Shown here: piece after piece, positions 1-10,197 of the stretch
Position numbering within the stretch: the stretch's first letter is position 1
Layout of the letters: every line of letters starts with the position of its first letter
NCBI GenBank assembly: GCA_029747585.1
Contig: JAPEVF010001005.1
Span: forward strand, 1-15,648
Source: Pleurotus djamor
Taxonomy: Eukaryota > Basidiomycota > Agaricomycetes > Agaricales > Pleurotaceae
DNA: 15,648 nt
Direction: 5' to 3'
The notes under the pieces: generated by a model
Database searches by the model: none
Seen by the model: only the letters and a program-made list of their open reading frames with translations
What the model was told of the DNA's origin: nothing
Translations under genes and position numbers: made by a program

Positions 1-1819
1 CTCATTATGAGTGCGGTGAAGGCGGGTGCAACTGCTGCCAACTACTGCGAAGTGACGGAACTCCACAAATCTGACAACGGCAAAATAAGCGGCGCAAAGC
101 TGAAGGACAACCTCACTGGCGAAGAATGGAACATTCGGGCAAAGGTATGCAAACTCCTAGCGTAGTCATTCCGGGTATCTCAATCTGTCTGTGTAGGGCA
201 TCATCAACGCAACGGGACCATTCACAGACACACTCCTTTCTCTGGATAATCCCGCTCATAAGCCTATAGTACAACCTTCCTCCGGTATTCACATCACGCT
301 CCCGAATTATTACTCACCTCGTAAAATGGGTTTACTCGATCCTTCCACCTCTGATGGACGCGTAATTTTCTTCCTACCGTGGCAAGGCAACACAATTGCA
401 GGTACCACTGATTCCCCGGCAACAGTGACTCGGGAGCCTCGTGCTCAAGAGGAAGAAATCCGTTGGGTCTTGGACGAAGTCCGTCGATACCTCTCACCTG
501 ATATCAAAGTTCGTCGTGGCGATGTTCTGAGTGCTTGGAGTGGACTTCGTCCCCTGGTCCGTAATCCTGAAGCTAGTAGCACGGAGGGTCTGGTTAGAAA
601 CCACATGATATACGTTAGCGAAAGTGGACTGCTCACAATTGCTGGAGGGAAATGGACTACCTATCGCGAAATGGCAGAGGAAACTATCGATCGTGCCGTC
701 AAGGAGTTTGCGTTAGAGGGTAGGGTTAGGAGCGGTTGTGTTACTGAGAGCTTGAGGTTAGTTGGAAGTGACGGATGGAGTAGGAACATGTTCATTGGTT
801 TGATCCAAAGGGTAGGTCTCTCCCATTTGGTTCACGAGTGTTGCATTCAGCGTACTTTAGTATGGCCTGGAAACGGAAGTCGCAAAACACCTCTCGGACA
901 ACTATGGTGATCGCGCTTGGACCGTTTTATCTCTCGCTGCCCCAACTGGTGTCAACTGGCCCCTCCACGGTATTCGTCTTCACGCTCAGTACCCTTGTAA
1001 GACTATACTTCCCTTTCACTTTGAGCTCGTCTTCTCATACCCTTGTAGTCATCGAAGCAGAGGTTCGATACGCTGTTCGCCACGAATACGCACAGACAGC
1101 CGTCGACGTGCTAGCCCGTCGTACCCGCTTGTCTTTCCTCAATGTTCGGGCTGCCCTGTCTGCCCTCCCACGCGTCGTCGACATCATGTCAGAGGAACTT
1201 CATTGGTCGTCCCAGCGTAAACTCCAAGAAATTGAACGTTCAATCCGATACTTTGAGACTATGGGACTCACCAGCGCCGAAGCGGACACACTCGTGCAAA
1301 ATACGAAGGAATTGATGAGGAAGGGTACGTGGTTTGGTAAAGCCGAAGGATGGGTGTGGAAACTCGCTGGATATGGTGGTGATGAAGGTTCATTGGACTT
1401 CGGTTCAACTCTGCAGAGCGTTGGGCCCGTCTACAGTCGCGCGTTATTCGTCCCTGGAGAGATAGAGCTCTTGAAGGCCGCCTTTGAATCCAAGTCGTCC
1501 ACTGATGCCGCCTCCGCTGAAGGAAGTGTGGGGCGAGATGAAGTTATCGAGGCGTTGAAATCTGTTCCAGGCTACGAGAACGTGTCGAAGAAGGAGTTCA
1601 ACTATGTCTTGGAGGAAGCTGGTTTCGAAGACCAGTTGTCGTTGGACTTTGATTCCTTCGTGGAGGTAGGTATTCCTTGGTCAGCCACCTCTGACGCATT
1701 CTGACGATCTTGGCTAGATATGTGGCGGGTTGAAGGAGGTCTCCTTCCGTCCTATTATCACGAAAGCCAAGCAGGAACGAAGACGGATACCTGTTGAGAA
1801 GAGTGGTGGTGGTGTCTAA
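1..1819 (+). CDS. GUT2: Mitochondrial FAD-dependent glycerol-3-phosphate dehydrogenase, 3' part
   Basis: Oxidises sn-glycerol-3-phosphate to dihydroxyacetone phosphate on the outer face of the inner mitochondrial membrane and passes electrons to ubiquinone. Exons: 1-144, 197-811, 861-996, 1049-1665, 1718-1819, all joined by GT-AG introns of 49-52 nt; 537 residues are present, stop TAA at 1817. The N-terminus with the FAD GxGxxG fold lies outside the window. Visible family motifs are INATGPF (from 206), PSSGIHI, FFLPW, AGTTD, AWSGLRPL and the FAD-contacting TIAGGKWTTYR (about 640-670). After exon 4 follows a C-terminal helical extension resembling the paired EF-hand region of animal GPD2, ending in RRIPVEKSGGGV, close to the end of the mammalian enzyme. 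The loops lack the usual acidic calcium ligands. The downstream neighbour ALG6 is convergent, 195 bp between stops. Identity is firm; the exact C-terminal domain call is inference. Confidence 0.95.
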
Positions 1820-2014
1820 AAGATATGTAATCCGTCCCCTAGCGCAGGGGCTAATATATTTATGATTTCCCGAGTCCTTAATATTCAGTGCTCATGCACG
1901 AATGCCTCTCAAATGTAGGCTGCAAATACATACGATTGCAGGGAGCGAGTCCTCAAGCAAAACACATCATCCGAATAAATTACTACTGTAACACAGATGC
2001 ATATAGATGCATCA
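1820..2014. other. Convergent intergenic spacer between GUT2 and ALG6
   Basis: AT-rich 195-bp spacer holding the 3' ends of both genes. It contains AT-rich runs near 1850-1865 that could serve polyadenylation and a short inverted repeat, GATGCAT at 1996-2002 and ATGCATC at 2007-2013. No ORF or RNA gene is recognised. Confidence 0.6.
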
Positions 2015-4589
2015 TCACGTCCCCGATCCTGCGGTCCTCGGTCTTCCAGAACTACCAACTGAGCTGGCGGCACGCCGCCTTGTGACCTCCGAGAGTCCCA
2101 GGTTAATCGTCGTCAACCGTCGAGCCACATCTGGTAGGGGCTCCTTGGCTGCATCTTCCTCGATAACCGCAGCATGACCATTGTGCGTCGTGGAGGATGC
2201 CTTCTTGGTCGGGCCAATGCCTCCCAGAGCCCAGCTAACCTCAATGCTACTCTTGATACTCCAGAGCCACACCAAGACGAATACGGGAGTGCTAATAAGC
2301 ACGTTCAGAACGGGGAATATGTCTGGGTATTTGGACGGAGGAGAGACAACACATTCTGCGAGGTGAAGCGATGTAGCTGCGGCATAGATACTCTGCATTT
2401 ACAAGCTTAACGTCAAGGAAGATCGTGATTAGTTAGTTCACATACCAGCGATAAGAATTTGATGAGGGCCCCAGCAGGTAGACGGCGAGGATCATAGCCA
2501 ATGAGACGATTCCAAAGAATCATGACGGTCAAATATTGTAGACCTAACCCGTCGCGCTTCAAAAGGGGCCACATACTAAGAATATTCATTGATCAGGATG
2601 AGAGGATTAGGTACGAGGACGAATCATACCTGAACATAGCAACATTGTTAGCAAGGACCCCCCAAGAAAACATGGCAGAACCGGTGGGTGCACCACAGAG
2701 CAAGAGCGTCAAAGGCATCAACGGCAGCAAAATCGTTTTCTCGTGAACTTGGAATGAAAACAAGAAGAAAGACATGGACGAGGTGAGGAGAGCGTAAGGC
2801 AGAAGGGGAAGCATTGGGGTATGCTTGGATTGCACAGCGTCTTGGGATCGAGACCGTATTGCCGTGCGAACGAGGACGAACACGGCGGGAAGGAACCCAA
2901 GAAGAGTGAGTACCGTCGATAATTTGATGAGAGCACCAGCTGCCGCCCAACGCTTCCATTTGAAGACAACGTTAGATGCACACCAGAAGTTGGCGACTTT
3001 ATCCTCGAATAGACCACGGGCGAATGGGAAAATGCGCCGGATAGACTGGAGGAAACCGTCAAGGGAGGAAAACGGCGGGAGGAATGGGAGGAACAGCAGG
3101 ATGAAAGAGGCTATAGTTACTACGGCCAGACGGATGAACAGGCGTGAACTAGGGGAACGGAAGTGAGTAATTGGATGAAGAAGGGTAGGAATACAACTAC
3201 ATACCCTTGGACGGTGTCGAGGAAGATGCACTTGCTGAGAAGGTAAATTCCGATCGCAGGGGCATAGTATAGCGCCATTTGTTTGAAGCCAAGGCTCATC
3301 ACGAAGCAGAATGCACCCATGAGATCCTGGCCCCGAGCGAAAAAGTTCATCGACATTATGGTCAAGCCTTGATGTCAAAGTAAGGTCGTCAAACCATATC
3401 GCCGAACGACAAAGCCATACACACCTAACATCACTGAGTTGTATTGAAAGTGGCCGGAATCGATGAGAAGGAGGGCAGGTTGGAAAAAGAGTGTGAGTAA
3501 TGATAGATTCTACGTATCTGGGTGAGAGACAGGTGGCCGACAACAACACATGCACTAACCTGGGTTCGGCGTGATCGGGTTCCCTGCCATTCACGTACGA
3601 ACATAAGCAAAGCGGGCACGTATATCAGCAAGTCCAGTGCAACAACGGTCGCTCGCATGTACACTTTACTCCCAGACGTCTCGATACCACGCGACTTGTC
3701 GAGAGCAAACCAAGAGGGATCCAGCCACGAGCCACTTCATGGAGGAGCTACGTTTTCAGCATGATGATTCAAGAGAGAGATGGAAGAAAACGTACACGAG
3801 ACCACACAAGTATGAGACGTATGCAGTAAGCGGAGGATAGTCAAGTCCCCAGTACTCCAAGTCATAGGTGTACCATTGGTTGGTAGGAAGATGTATCGTA
3901 AGTTCCATCCAGTGCCTTTGGGCTTCATAGTCGCCGAACATGGGAGGGGTAGCGGCACCTAATACGCATAGTCAGAAACGATCGTGTGTGAAGCCTATGG
4001 TTTGGAACACACCGGAATAAGATCCCAATCCTATACACCACTTTATGAGAGTGACAGACGCGATCAATATTGGGACAATCCAATCCCTCATGTTGTGTTT
4101 GTGCATCCACCGGATCCACTGCTTCCCCATGCCAGTTTCGTTGTCAATCTTTCCCTGAACAGCCGTTCCATTGCTTATTCTCGAGTCAGGCCTACGATCT
4201 GCATCGAAGAGGGAGCGAAGGCTGGCGCTGGATGGTCGATTTGAGTAGTATGAACTCGTCCGTGTGCGTTTGCGCTCTCTTCCGGTCGAACTGAATTGCG
4301 ATACTGGAGATACGCCCCTGGACGACGACGGGGACAATGGGGGTGTTCGCAGCCAATGTTGGCTCTCCGAACTCTCCAGTAGATGGCGACGAGGTGTCGG
4401 TGCGAGGATTTCGGGCGGCGCTGGCCGTGTTCTAGTATACCTCTCAAATCAGCCACGAGAACAGGCGGTCATGTAAAGTTGAGAAACTGGCTTTAAGCTG
4501 GGGAGAGCTCGACGTAAAAGCGGCTCTGAGTCGTCGTGCTCAGCATTCCGACTGGGACTCGAAGGAAATACGGCTTCTTTGGAGGTCAT
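2015..4589 (-). CDS. ALG6: ALG6-type dolichyl-P-Glc:Man9GlcNAc2-PP-dolichol alpha-1,3-glucosyltransferase
   Basis: Adds the first glucose to the lipid-linked N-glycan precursor at the ER lumen; multi-spanning GT-C enzyme. Exons (high to low): 4589-4488, 4442-4013, 3958-3796, 3734-3560, 3509-3425, 3367-3205, 3148-2630, 2575-2446, 2392-2015. They sum to 2145 nt (714 aa), all in phase. A serine/arginine-rich N-terminus of about 140 residues precedes the first membrane segment. Motifs: [15 protein letters not shown] (about 182-196, with Asp187 matching the proposed catalytic base region), [96 protein letters not shown] and PPSKYPD. A hydrophilic tail of about 65 residues follows the last membrane helix. 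The first exon and its ATG (4587-4589) are the weakest part: the next exon has no in-frame ATG, and the 45-nt intron is short. Core identity is very secure. Confidence 0.93.
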
Positions 4590-4723
4590 TAGCGTGTAGA
4601 GGTGTGGGGGAAGGTAACGAGCGTCTGTCACTTTTCCGGCGTCAAGACTCTTCGTAAAGCCGGGCACTTGAGAAAAACACAGGTGTTTTCATTTTACATG
4701 CACACAATACATGCATGGGTAAT

Positions 4724-5652
4724 CTACGCGTCGATATCCTCACCATGTACAACCTTTTCACCATCTTCCGAGAGAACCACATTTTTCTACCATGCCATCA
4801 GTGGAAAGCGTTCTGGAATGGGGACGAACATTACCGCATGTGAGGACGACTTTCCGACGTACTTGGTATGGCCTAGATCACAAGATGAGTGAGCTATACT
4901 ACTAGGGTAGATGTCTGTGCTTACTTCCGTATGCCACTAGGTCCCCCTTTGTGTTTGTGAACTCAACCCTGGTGTATGCAAGGGATTTTCCTGGAGCAAA
5001 TCGTGATAAACAGGCTAGAGATGTGTACGGAGGTTACGTACCCATACCAATCAACGACGCCTTCATGAACAGGGTATCGCCGGGTTTCCCTGCTGGTTTC
5101 ACGAACGACGCGTTGATATCAGTTGAAACGCCTGTCATAAAGTGGCCTTTGCTTGCGACAACGAGAGAGCCGAGTGTGTCAGTCAGTGACATAATTAGGC
5201 CTCCATGGACAGTCTAGCGGGCAACACCGATAAGCATCCCGATTACAACGGCGTACTCTGCGTACTTACTCCGACTCTGTTTACTGTGCATGTTGCGTTG
5301 AGATGAAACCAGTGCAGTCAAACATAAAACGCGTACTGTTGTAGGGCTCTATCTTGAGTGAACATTCGACTGTGCCCGGAACTGCACGTTCGACCACAAG
5401 CTACAGCATGATCAACATATATCAACTCCCTAACGTATTCATCGCGAAAACACCAACGTTAGGGAAACATGTCGAGTCGTGTCCTACACGAAAAGTATCC
5501 ATGAGCACAAAATCTGAATTTCGTAGCGTCGGATACTCTACCTTTGTGGTCTATAAAAGATTTCCACACCTACGAGAGGTGAGTCGTAGTCTGTGCACAG
5601 AAACCAGACATGATGAACCTACGCGACGAGTAAAACGAAGACAAGCTGCCAT
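4724..5652 (-). CDS. HotDog-fold acyl-CoA thioesterase (THEM2/PaaI-like)
   Basis: Predicted to hydrolyse acyl-CoA thioesters. Nine exons: 5652-5623, 5569-5542, 5483-5458, 5400-5337, 5283-5270, 5213-5042, 4990-4925, 4872-4835, 4786-4724. They sum to 501 nt (166 aa), every junction GT-AG and every phase consistent; introns are 48-58 nt. Seen motifs: PGTVECSLKIEP, then NRVGTVHGGLIMSLTDT, the HotDog active-site segment with HGG and a downstream Asp on the central helix, then MTGVSTDINASFVKPA, GDTLF, and the strand LAYTRVEF followed by LVAYGSHTKYVGKS. Length fits single-domain family members. The start ATG at 5650-5652 has a purine at -3 and G at +4; the first exon MAACLRFTRR is basic, perhaps a weak targeting signal, and is the least certain part. 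It is divergent from the acyl-CoA dehydrogenase (260 bp) and lies 134 bp upstream of ALG6 on the same strand. Confidence 0.85.
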
Positions 5653-5912
5653 TCCGAGAAGCCCAGGTGACCGAACGCCACAACTGAACCTGTGATTTTA
5701 GGAGTATGTACCCCAGATTTTAGACGCCCAGACTCTCTCCTCCACGACACAACATGTCTTGTCTTCGGCATCGGGCACGGAATTCGATTACCCTAGGAAC
5801 CCGGACATGTGCATCTCCATGAAACTAGCGCATCGCTAAAAAGCCGACTATTCGCTCCTTTATCACCTCCTGCCTCTTGAACACTACCGACTTCGTAAAC
5901 CCAAATCCAACT
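5653..5912. promoter_or_regulatory. Shared divergent promoter region, thioesterase / acyl-CoA dehydrogenase
   Basis: The 260 bp between the two head-to-head ATGs must hold both 5' UTRs and core promoters. A pyrimidine-rich tract just upstream of the dehydrogenase start (about 5850-5880) resembles the CT-rich elements common in fungal promoters. I see no clear TATA box and no CCTCGG/CCGAGG fatty-acid response element; CCGAGA at 5654-5659 is one base off. The promoter role follows from gene order rather than from a recognised site. Confidence 0.6.
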
Positions 5913-8196
5913 ATGCGTATCGAGCAAGGATTCCAAATAGTGAGGTCCACTGCTGCTGTGTTCCGGACTTTCATGATTGAAATACCTCCTCAGACTCCAT
6001 ATACGGAGGCTAATGTCTATACCTCCGACCCAGTGATGCGATCCATCCTGAAAAGGACACTTCCGACGACGTGCGTACTGGTGTCAGTCATACAAACTTC
6101 GAGAGCCTAAATAACGCCATGTAGTGCATTCGCAGAGATCGACAAAGACCTCGTTAGGTTCGGAGACGAGGTTCTTACCTGTGAGAGCGCAGTCCGGATC
6201 TTTGATCTATCATAGCCGGACGATTGACCATTTATGATCTAGCCATCCGAGACATGGGCGCGAAAGTCACGCCACCCAATTTAGTGCAGTACGATCAATG
6301 GGGTCGCAGAATTGATGACCTACAAACTAGTGAAGGATGGCGAGGACTCAAGGCTATCGCACAGAAGGAAGGGATGCCTGGAATATTCTACGAACGCAGG
6401 TATGGCGAACATAGTCGTTCTTATGGCTTCGCCAAAGTCATGCTTATGACTGGTGAATCACACATGGTTCGTCCACCTATTGCATTGGCCGATATCATTC
6501 CTAGCATTCACTGCTCGATACTATCAGGTATTTTGTCCGCTGAGCATGACCGATGGTTCTGCCCGTGGTACGTCAATATTCTCTGTCCATTTGTACTTAG
6601 CAAGCGTTGATTGAGCTCTACTAGTGATGGAGTTAACCGGATCACCTGCCATGAAGAAATACCTCCTGCCTAAACTCATAAGGTTTGTTTGCTTGAATGC
6701 CAATCTACACCCGCCGCTAACTGAACAATAGCCGCGACCCTACGGTTGCATTTACCGCTGGACAGTGGATGACAGAGGTATGTTCCTCTCAGATTGATAA
6801 GGGTATAGTTTCTAATTGGCTGGCGTATAGCGTCCTGGAGGCTCAGATGTCTCTTTGACAGAGACAACCGCTGCCGCTACAGGAAGTGACAATGAATTCG
6901 GCCCTGTGTATCGCCTAGATGGGTTTAAGTGGTTCTCCAGTGCCACTGACAGTGACATTGCTGTCGTATTGGCTCGCACTGGTTCTTTGGAAGCCGGTTC
7001 AAGGGGATTATCTCTCTTCCTTNGTCCCCCTTGGTCTTCCACTCGTTCGCTCCCCCTCTGATCCCAAACCCTCTGCCACCAGCAACGGTATCTTCGTCCA
7101 TCGTCTCAAGAACAAAATCGGCACCATCCCCGTACCCACCGCTGAGCTGTCTCTTGAATCGACGGAAGCCTACCTCATCGGTAAACAAAACCAAGGTGTC
7201 AAGTTGATCACTCCTGTTCTGAATATTACACGGCTCTATTCGGCCGCTGGTACCGTAGGCAGCTTGCGCAAATGTCTTTCCATCGCTACGGCATACGCCC
7301 GAGTTCGCGCAATTCGCCAAGGAAAAGTGTTACTCCAAGACAATCCCCTTCATGTCTCTGGATTGGCGTCCATTAACCTCGTTTACCGTGCGCTAGCTCA
7401 TCTTTCGTTTGGAGCGATTAGGCTTCTCGGAAAGTCTGAGTGTGGTACCGCTACTCAAGATGATCTCAACATCCTTCATATGATCACCCCCACAGCGAAA
7501 GCCTTTGTGGCTGATTTGGCTCCGACGGCAATGGAGAATGCGATGGCATGTCTTGGCGGAGCTGGATACATGGAAGAGAATGGCTTCGGTCGTGCCATAC
7601 GAGATGCGTTGGTGGAGAAGTAAGCCCACCGCTCACTGTTTCCAGTCGTCTGACTCACTTCACTGCGCAGGATTTGGGAAGGCACTATCAATGTTCTTGC
7701 CTTGGATGTGGTTCGCGCGACTCGCGAACCTTCGGTCGTGGCATCCTTCGTGAACGTCAGTCTTTGCCTATATCCTTGTTGTTAATTTTGCTCTGATCAT
7801 CATATTTCACAGTGGGGCCACATTATCATTGCATCGTGCCCGTCGACTTTGAAAGCCGGGCTGAAGGAGCCGTTGGAGATTCTTGTGAAGGCTCTGGATG
7901 ATCTCGCGGCTGCGTACACACAACCAATCTCACCGTTCATGCCTCGTGCAGGATTGTTCGTCGTCGGACATGTCGCTTCGGGCCTCTTTTTGTTGGAACA
8001 CACCATCTGGTCTACCTCAGTCAACGACGAGTCCAAAGCCATTGATGTTGAGGTTTTCAGACGCTGGATCGTTGAAGGCGGCTTGACTAAGGCTCTTGTT
8101 GATCTGGCACAAACCCGGAGCGCAGGTGCGGATCGTGCGTCCTCTGACTTTTCGATGGTGTTCCACGAACACCCGTCTGTCAGAGTCAAGTTGTAA
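5913..8196 (+). CDS. AidB-like acyl-CoA dehydrogenase (frame broken by an ambiguous base)
   Basis: FAD-dependent acyl-CoA dehydrogenase of the AidB-like branch; the physiological substrate of fungal members is unknown to me. Exons: 5913-5939, 5994-6070, 6125-6180, 6243-6466, 6528-6567, 6625-6682, 6732-6777, 6831-7619, 7671-7755, 7813-8196. Without the N at 7023 they sum to 1785 nt (594 aa) with all phases correct. Motifs: MRIEQGF start, YTSDPV, VRFGDEVL, LVQYDQWGRRIDDLQTSEGW, FCPLSMTDGSAR, FTAGQWMTERPGGSDV (about 168-183, the FAD/substrate loop), GFKWFSSATD, CLGGAGYMEENG and KIWEGTINVLALD, whose Glu442 sits where the family's catalytic Glu lies. The C-terminal helical domain ends VKL, not a standard SKL-type peroxisomal signal. 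With N counted as a base, the frame runs into TGA at 7059-7061; deleting it restores family sequence, so an assembly error is likelier than a pseudogene. Confidence 0.92.
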
Positions 8197-8260
8197 TGTA
8201 ATGGATGATATTTGTCAAGTAAATGTATGTTACAATGTATGTTGCTTTGCTTCGGATTTC

Positions 8261-9011
8261 TCAACTACATGGTACTATGTGGCATCTACAAACGGTTGAT
8301 CAGCTCCAATGATAACCAGAACGTGATTGTGAGCTTACCCTAACATCCCTCTGCCGCCCCATCCTTGTCTAGGAGTTAGGTTGAGCACCATCGTTTGACC
8401 GCCTCGCAAGACGCGTATAAATATCCTTTTCTAGATAAATGGTCAATACGAGCTGTGCGTTAATGAGTGACCTTACATTCTCGTTAGCGGCGACGACCGC
8501 TGCCAATGGTTGAAGTGATGATGACGTCAAAGCAGTCTTGGTGAGATCGCCGAACTTGACGATGAGGTCCTCCTTGAGCATACCCTAATAATATACGGCT
8601 ATATTGTCAGGAATCCATGAAAGTGATCATTGAGCTCACGGCTTCTGCAGCAGGACTCTCTGGTGCCACACTGTCGACTCTTGCGAACGGCGCCTCAACC
8701 ACAACCTTCTCAGTCGACCCTTCTTCCTTCACACCACCAGCAGCAAAAACATTCTCTAAGGCCTTCCCGATTTCATTCGTTATTGTTGCCAGATCGTTTC
8801 TCAGCTCGATGATTCGCACTCTGGCCGTTCGAACAGCCCATATATCGATATCTGCTCGAGGGAAACCATCCGCGTCGACAAGGGGGCTTTGCAATGTGAC
8901 TCCATTCGCCTGAAGAATTGCGTGTTGCGATTTTATTTCGGCTTCTATTCTGTCCTTGCGCTGTATGAGGGCTTGTGCTGCTTCACGAGGACTCTCAACG
9001 GATGTAGGCAT
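8261..9011 (-). CDS. NAS2: 26S proteasome assembly chaperone Nas2 / PSMD9 (PDZ protein)
   Basis: Nas2/p27 binds the C-terminus of ATPase Rpt5 during assembly of the proteasome regulatory particle base. Exons: 9011-8640, 8584-8477, 8430-8339, 8285-8261, with GT-AG introns of 55, 46 and 53 nt; 597 nt, 198 aa, close to yeast and human length. The N-terminal helical region carries QSPLVDADGFPRADIDIW, the strongest family signature, then a coiled-coil-like stretch RTARVRIIELRNDL. The PDZ domain begins around APFARVDSVAPESPAAEAGM, continues LKEDLIVKFGDL and ends GWGGRGMLGCHIVP. The last exon has 25 nt. Start choice is uncertain: in-frame ATGs lie at 9113, 9023 and 9011; I chose 9011 because it has a purine at -3 and leaves a family-like N-terminus. 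Its 3' end is convergent with the dehydrogenase, stops 65 bp apart. Confidence 0.92.
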
Positions 9012-9347
9012 TTCTCGGCCCATTGGTTTGCATTCACGTTTGTGTTGCCTCCGACCACAAGCGCCCACTGGATCGCGGGCTTTACCCGGGCTTGACAATT
9101 CTGCACTGTGCATCTTACTCTTAGGTTCCTGAGCCCTAGCCAACTCCCAACCTGAACTCCCTCAGCCAACGATTCCCACTAGTCACAAGGGCCCGTTTGA
9201 TTGGCCTATGCAAAAGCTGTCATTGAGAATTTCATCGTCTCATAGGCTTGGCCAGATGACCTCCTTCGGGATGTCAATAACGCATGCATGAAGACGAACT
9301 CGGTGAGTTACACTACTACTTATCTGATTAGCAGCGGCTTATCATAA

Positions 9348-9379
9348 AGGTTCCGGACTTTAGTGCTTGACCGGAACCT
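9348..9379. repeat. Perfect 9-bp inverted repeat (hairpin)
   Basis: AGGTTCCGG at 9348-9356 is followed, after a 14-nt loop, by its exact complement CCGGAACCT at 9371-9379. It lies about 340 bp upstream of the Nas2 start. It could be a binding site for a dimeric regulator or chance; no function can be assigned. Confidence 0.6.
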
Positions 9380-9736
9380 AAATTGCAGCCAACCACCCCA
9401 GGAAGTGACGATTACCGTCAAGTTCCTGACTATTCACTTCTCGCGGGAAGCATTATTAGTGGCTAGGTCATCTTTACCCATCCTCTAGAACGCTCACATA
9501 TTGGAGCCCTTTCTGGCAGTCCTTAATGAGCTCTCGATAAAATTCTGGCGCTATATCCGATGGCGTGTTTTCGACACGCTCTATGACCAAACATCCCCCC
9601 TTACCACCGCAGCTTTATCTAAATGCTTCCGCAGGACTGCTTGTCAATCCATTCCAATCGAAAATCGACTCATTCTAAACCTTAGTCTCAGTGCTCAGTG
9701 GCGGTTACACAATCTTTCACAAATCAGGTAGATACC

Positions 9737-9785
9737 GACAGGCCTAGAATCTAGTTTTCCCGACGGTATATCGTGCAGGCCTGTC
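9737..9785. repeat. 9-bp inverted repeat with 31-nt spacer
   Basis: GACAGGCCT at 9737-9745 and AGGCCTGTC at 9777-9785 are exact reverse complements. They lie in the gene-free stretch about 410-460 bp upstream of the Baeyer-Villiger start. No element boundaries or target duplications were recognised. Confidence 0.5.
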
Positions 9786-10091
9786 TAAACTACCACTACG
9801 ACGCCTTTAATGGATCCCGGTATATCCTGGGTTGCCTATCATCAACCAAGGGTAACGCTTACCTGAATAATATGGCTCTAAACGCTTCTCTACAGATTTC
9901 TCAAGACCCTCTCGACAGGGATGCTGACTTCTATCGGAGCCGTAGCGATTTATGGTCTACCATCGACAGTCGGAATAAACATTTGGTGCTCCTTGATTGA
10001 GCAATCTCAACAAATATGGCCGTAAAAGTGGGTGCGTGTACAGGGTTATGACCACCTGTATCACACCAATTTTCTATCAAGCTTCACAGAC

Positions 10092-10097
10092 TATATA
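10092..10097 (+). promoter_or_regulatory. TATA-like element upstream of the Baeyer-Villiger gene
   Basis: TATATA about 105 bp before the ATG at 10198. It is suitably placed for a core promoter with a 5' UTR of roughly 70 nt, but isolated AT hexamers are common, so this is tentative. Confidence 0.35.
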
Positions 10098-10197
10098 CTA
10101 GCTCGGAACCACCCAGTATGAACCAAACGTCCCTGCGATGCCACTGCACATTTAAAATCGACATGTTTTGGTGACTTTCAACCAAGCAGGCATCGAA

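Larger units (their letters stand above)
9144..10197. other. About 1 kb without a recognised gene
   Basis: This stretch separates the divergent Nas2 and Baeyer-Villiger genes. I read both strands and found only short open frames (for example 9501-9731 and 9773-10000 on +) with no recognisable motif and no flanking exons in phase. It holds two inverted repeats (9348-9379 and 9737-9785). No LTR, terminal repeat, transposase or tRNA is recognised. The two ends presumably carry the promoters of the flanking genes. Confidence 0.6.

Noticed and set aside
2016..2100. tRNA-like box A (AGCTCAGTTGG) on the minus strand
   Set aside because: It lies within the last coding exon of ALG6; no acceptor pairing, no good T-loop, and box B spacing is too short.
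4602..5695. Plus-strand ORFs of 88-113 codons
   Set aside because: They are antisense shadows of the ALG6 first exon and the minus-strand thioesterase exons.
5653..5912. Fatty-acid response element (CCTCGG) in the shared promoter
   Set aside because: No exact copy on either strand; only a one-mismatch CCGAGA at 5654-5659.
8617..8913. Plus-strand Ser/Thr/Ala-rich 98-codon ORF
   Set aside because: Exactly antisense to the first exon of Nas2, whose family motifs are clear.
9501..10000. Two plus-strand ORFs of about 75 codons as genes
   Set aside because: No recognisable motif, no family resemblance and no phase-compatible neighbouring exons.
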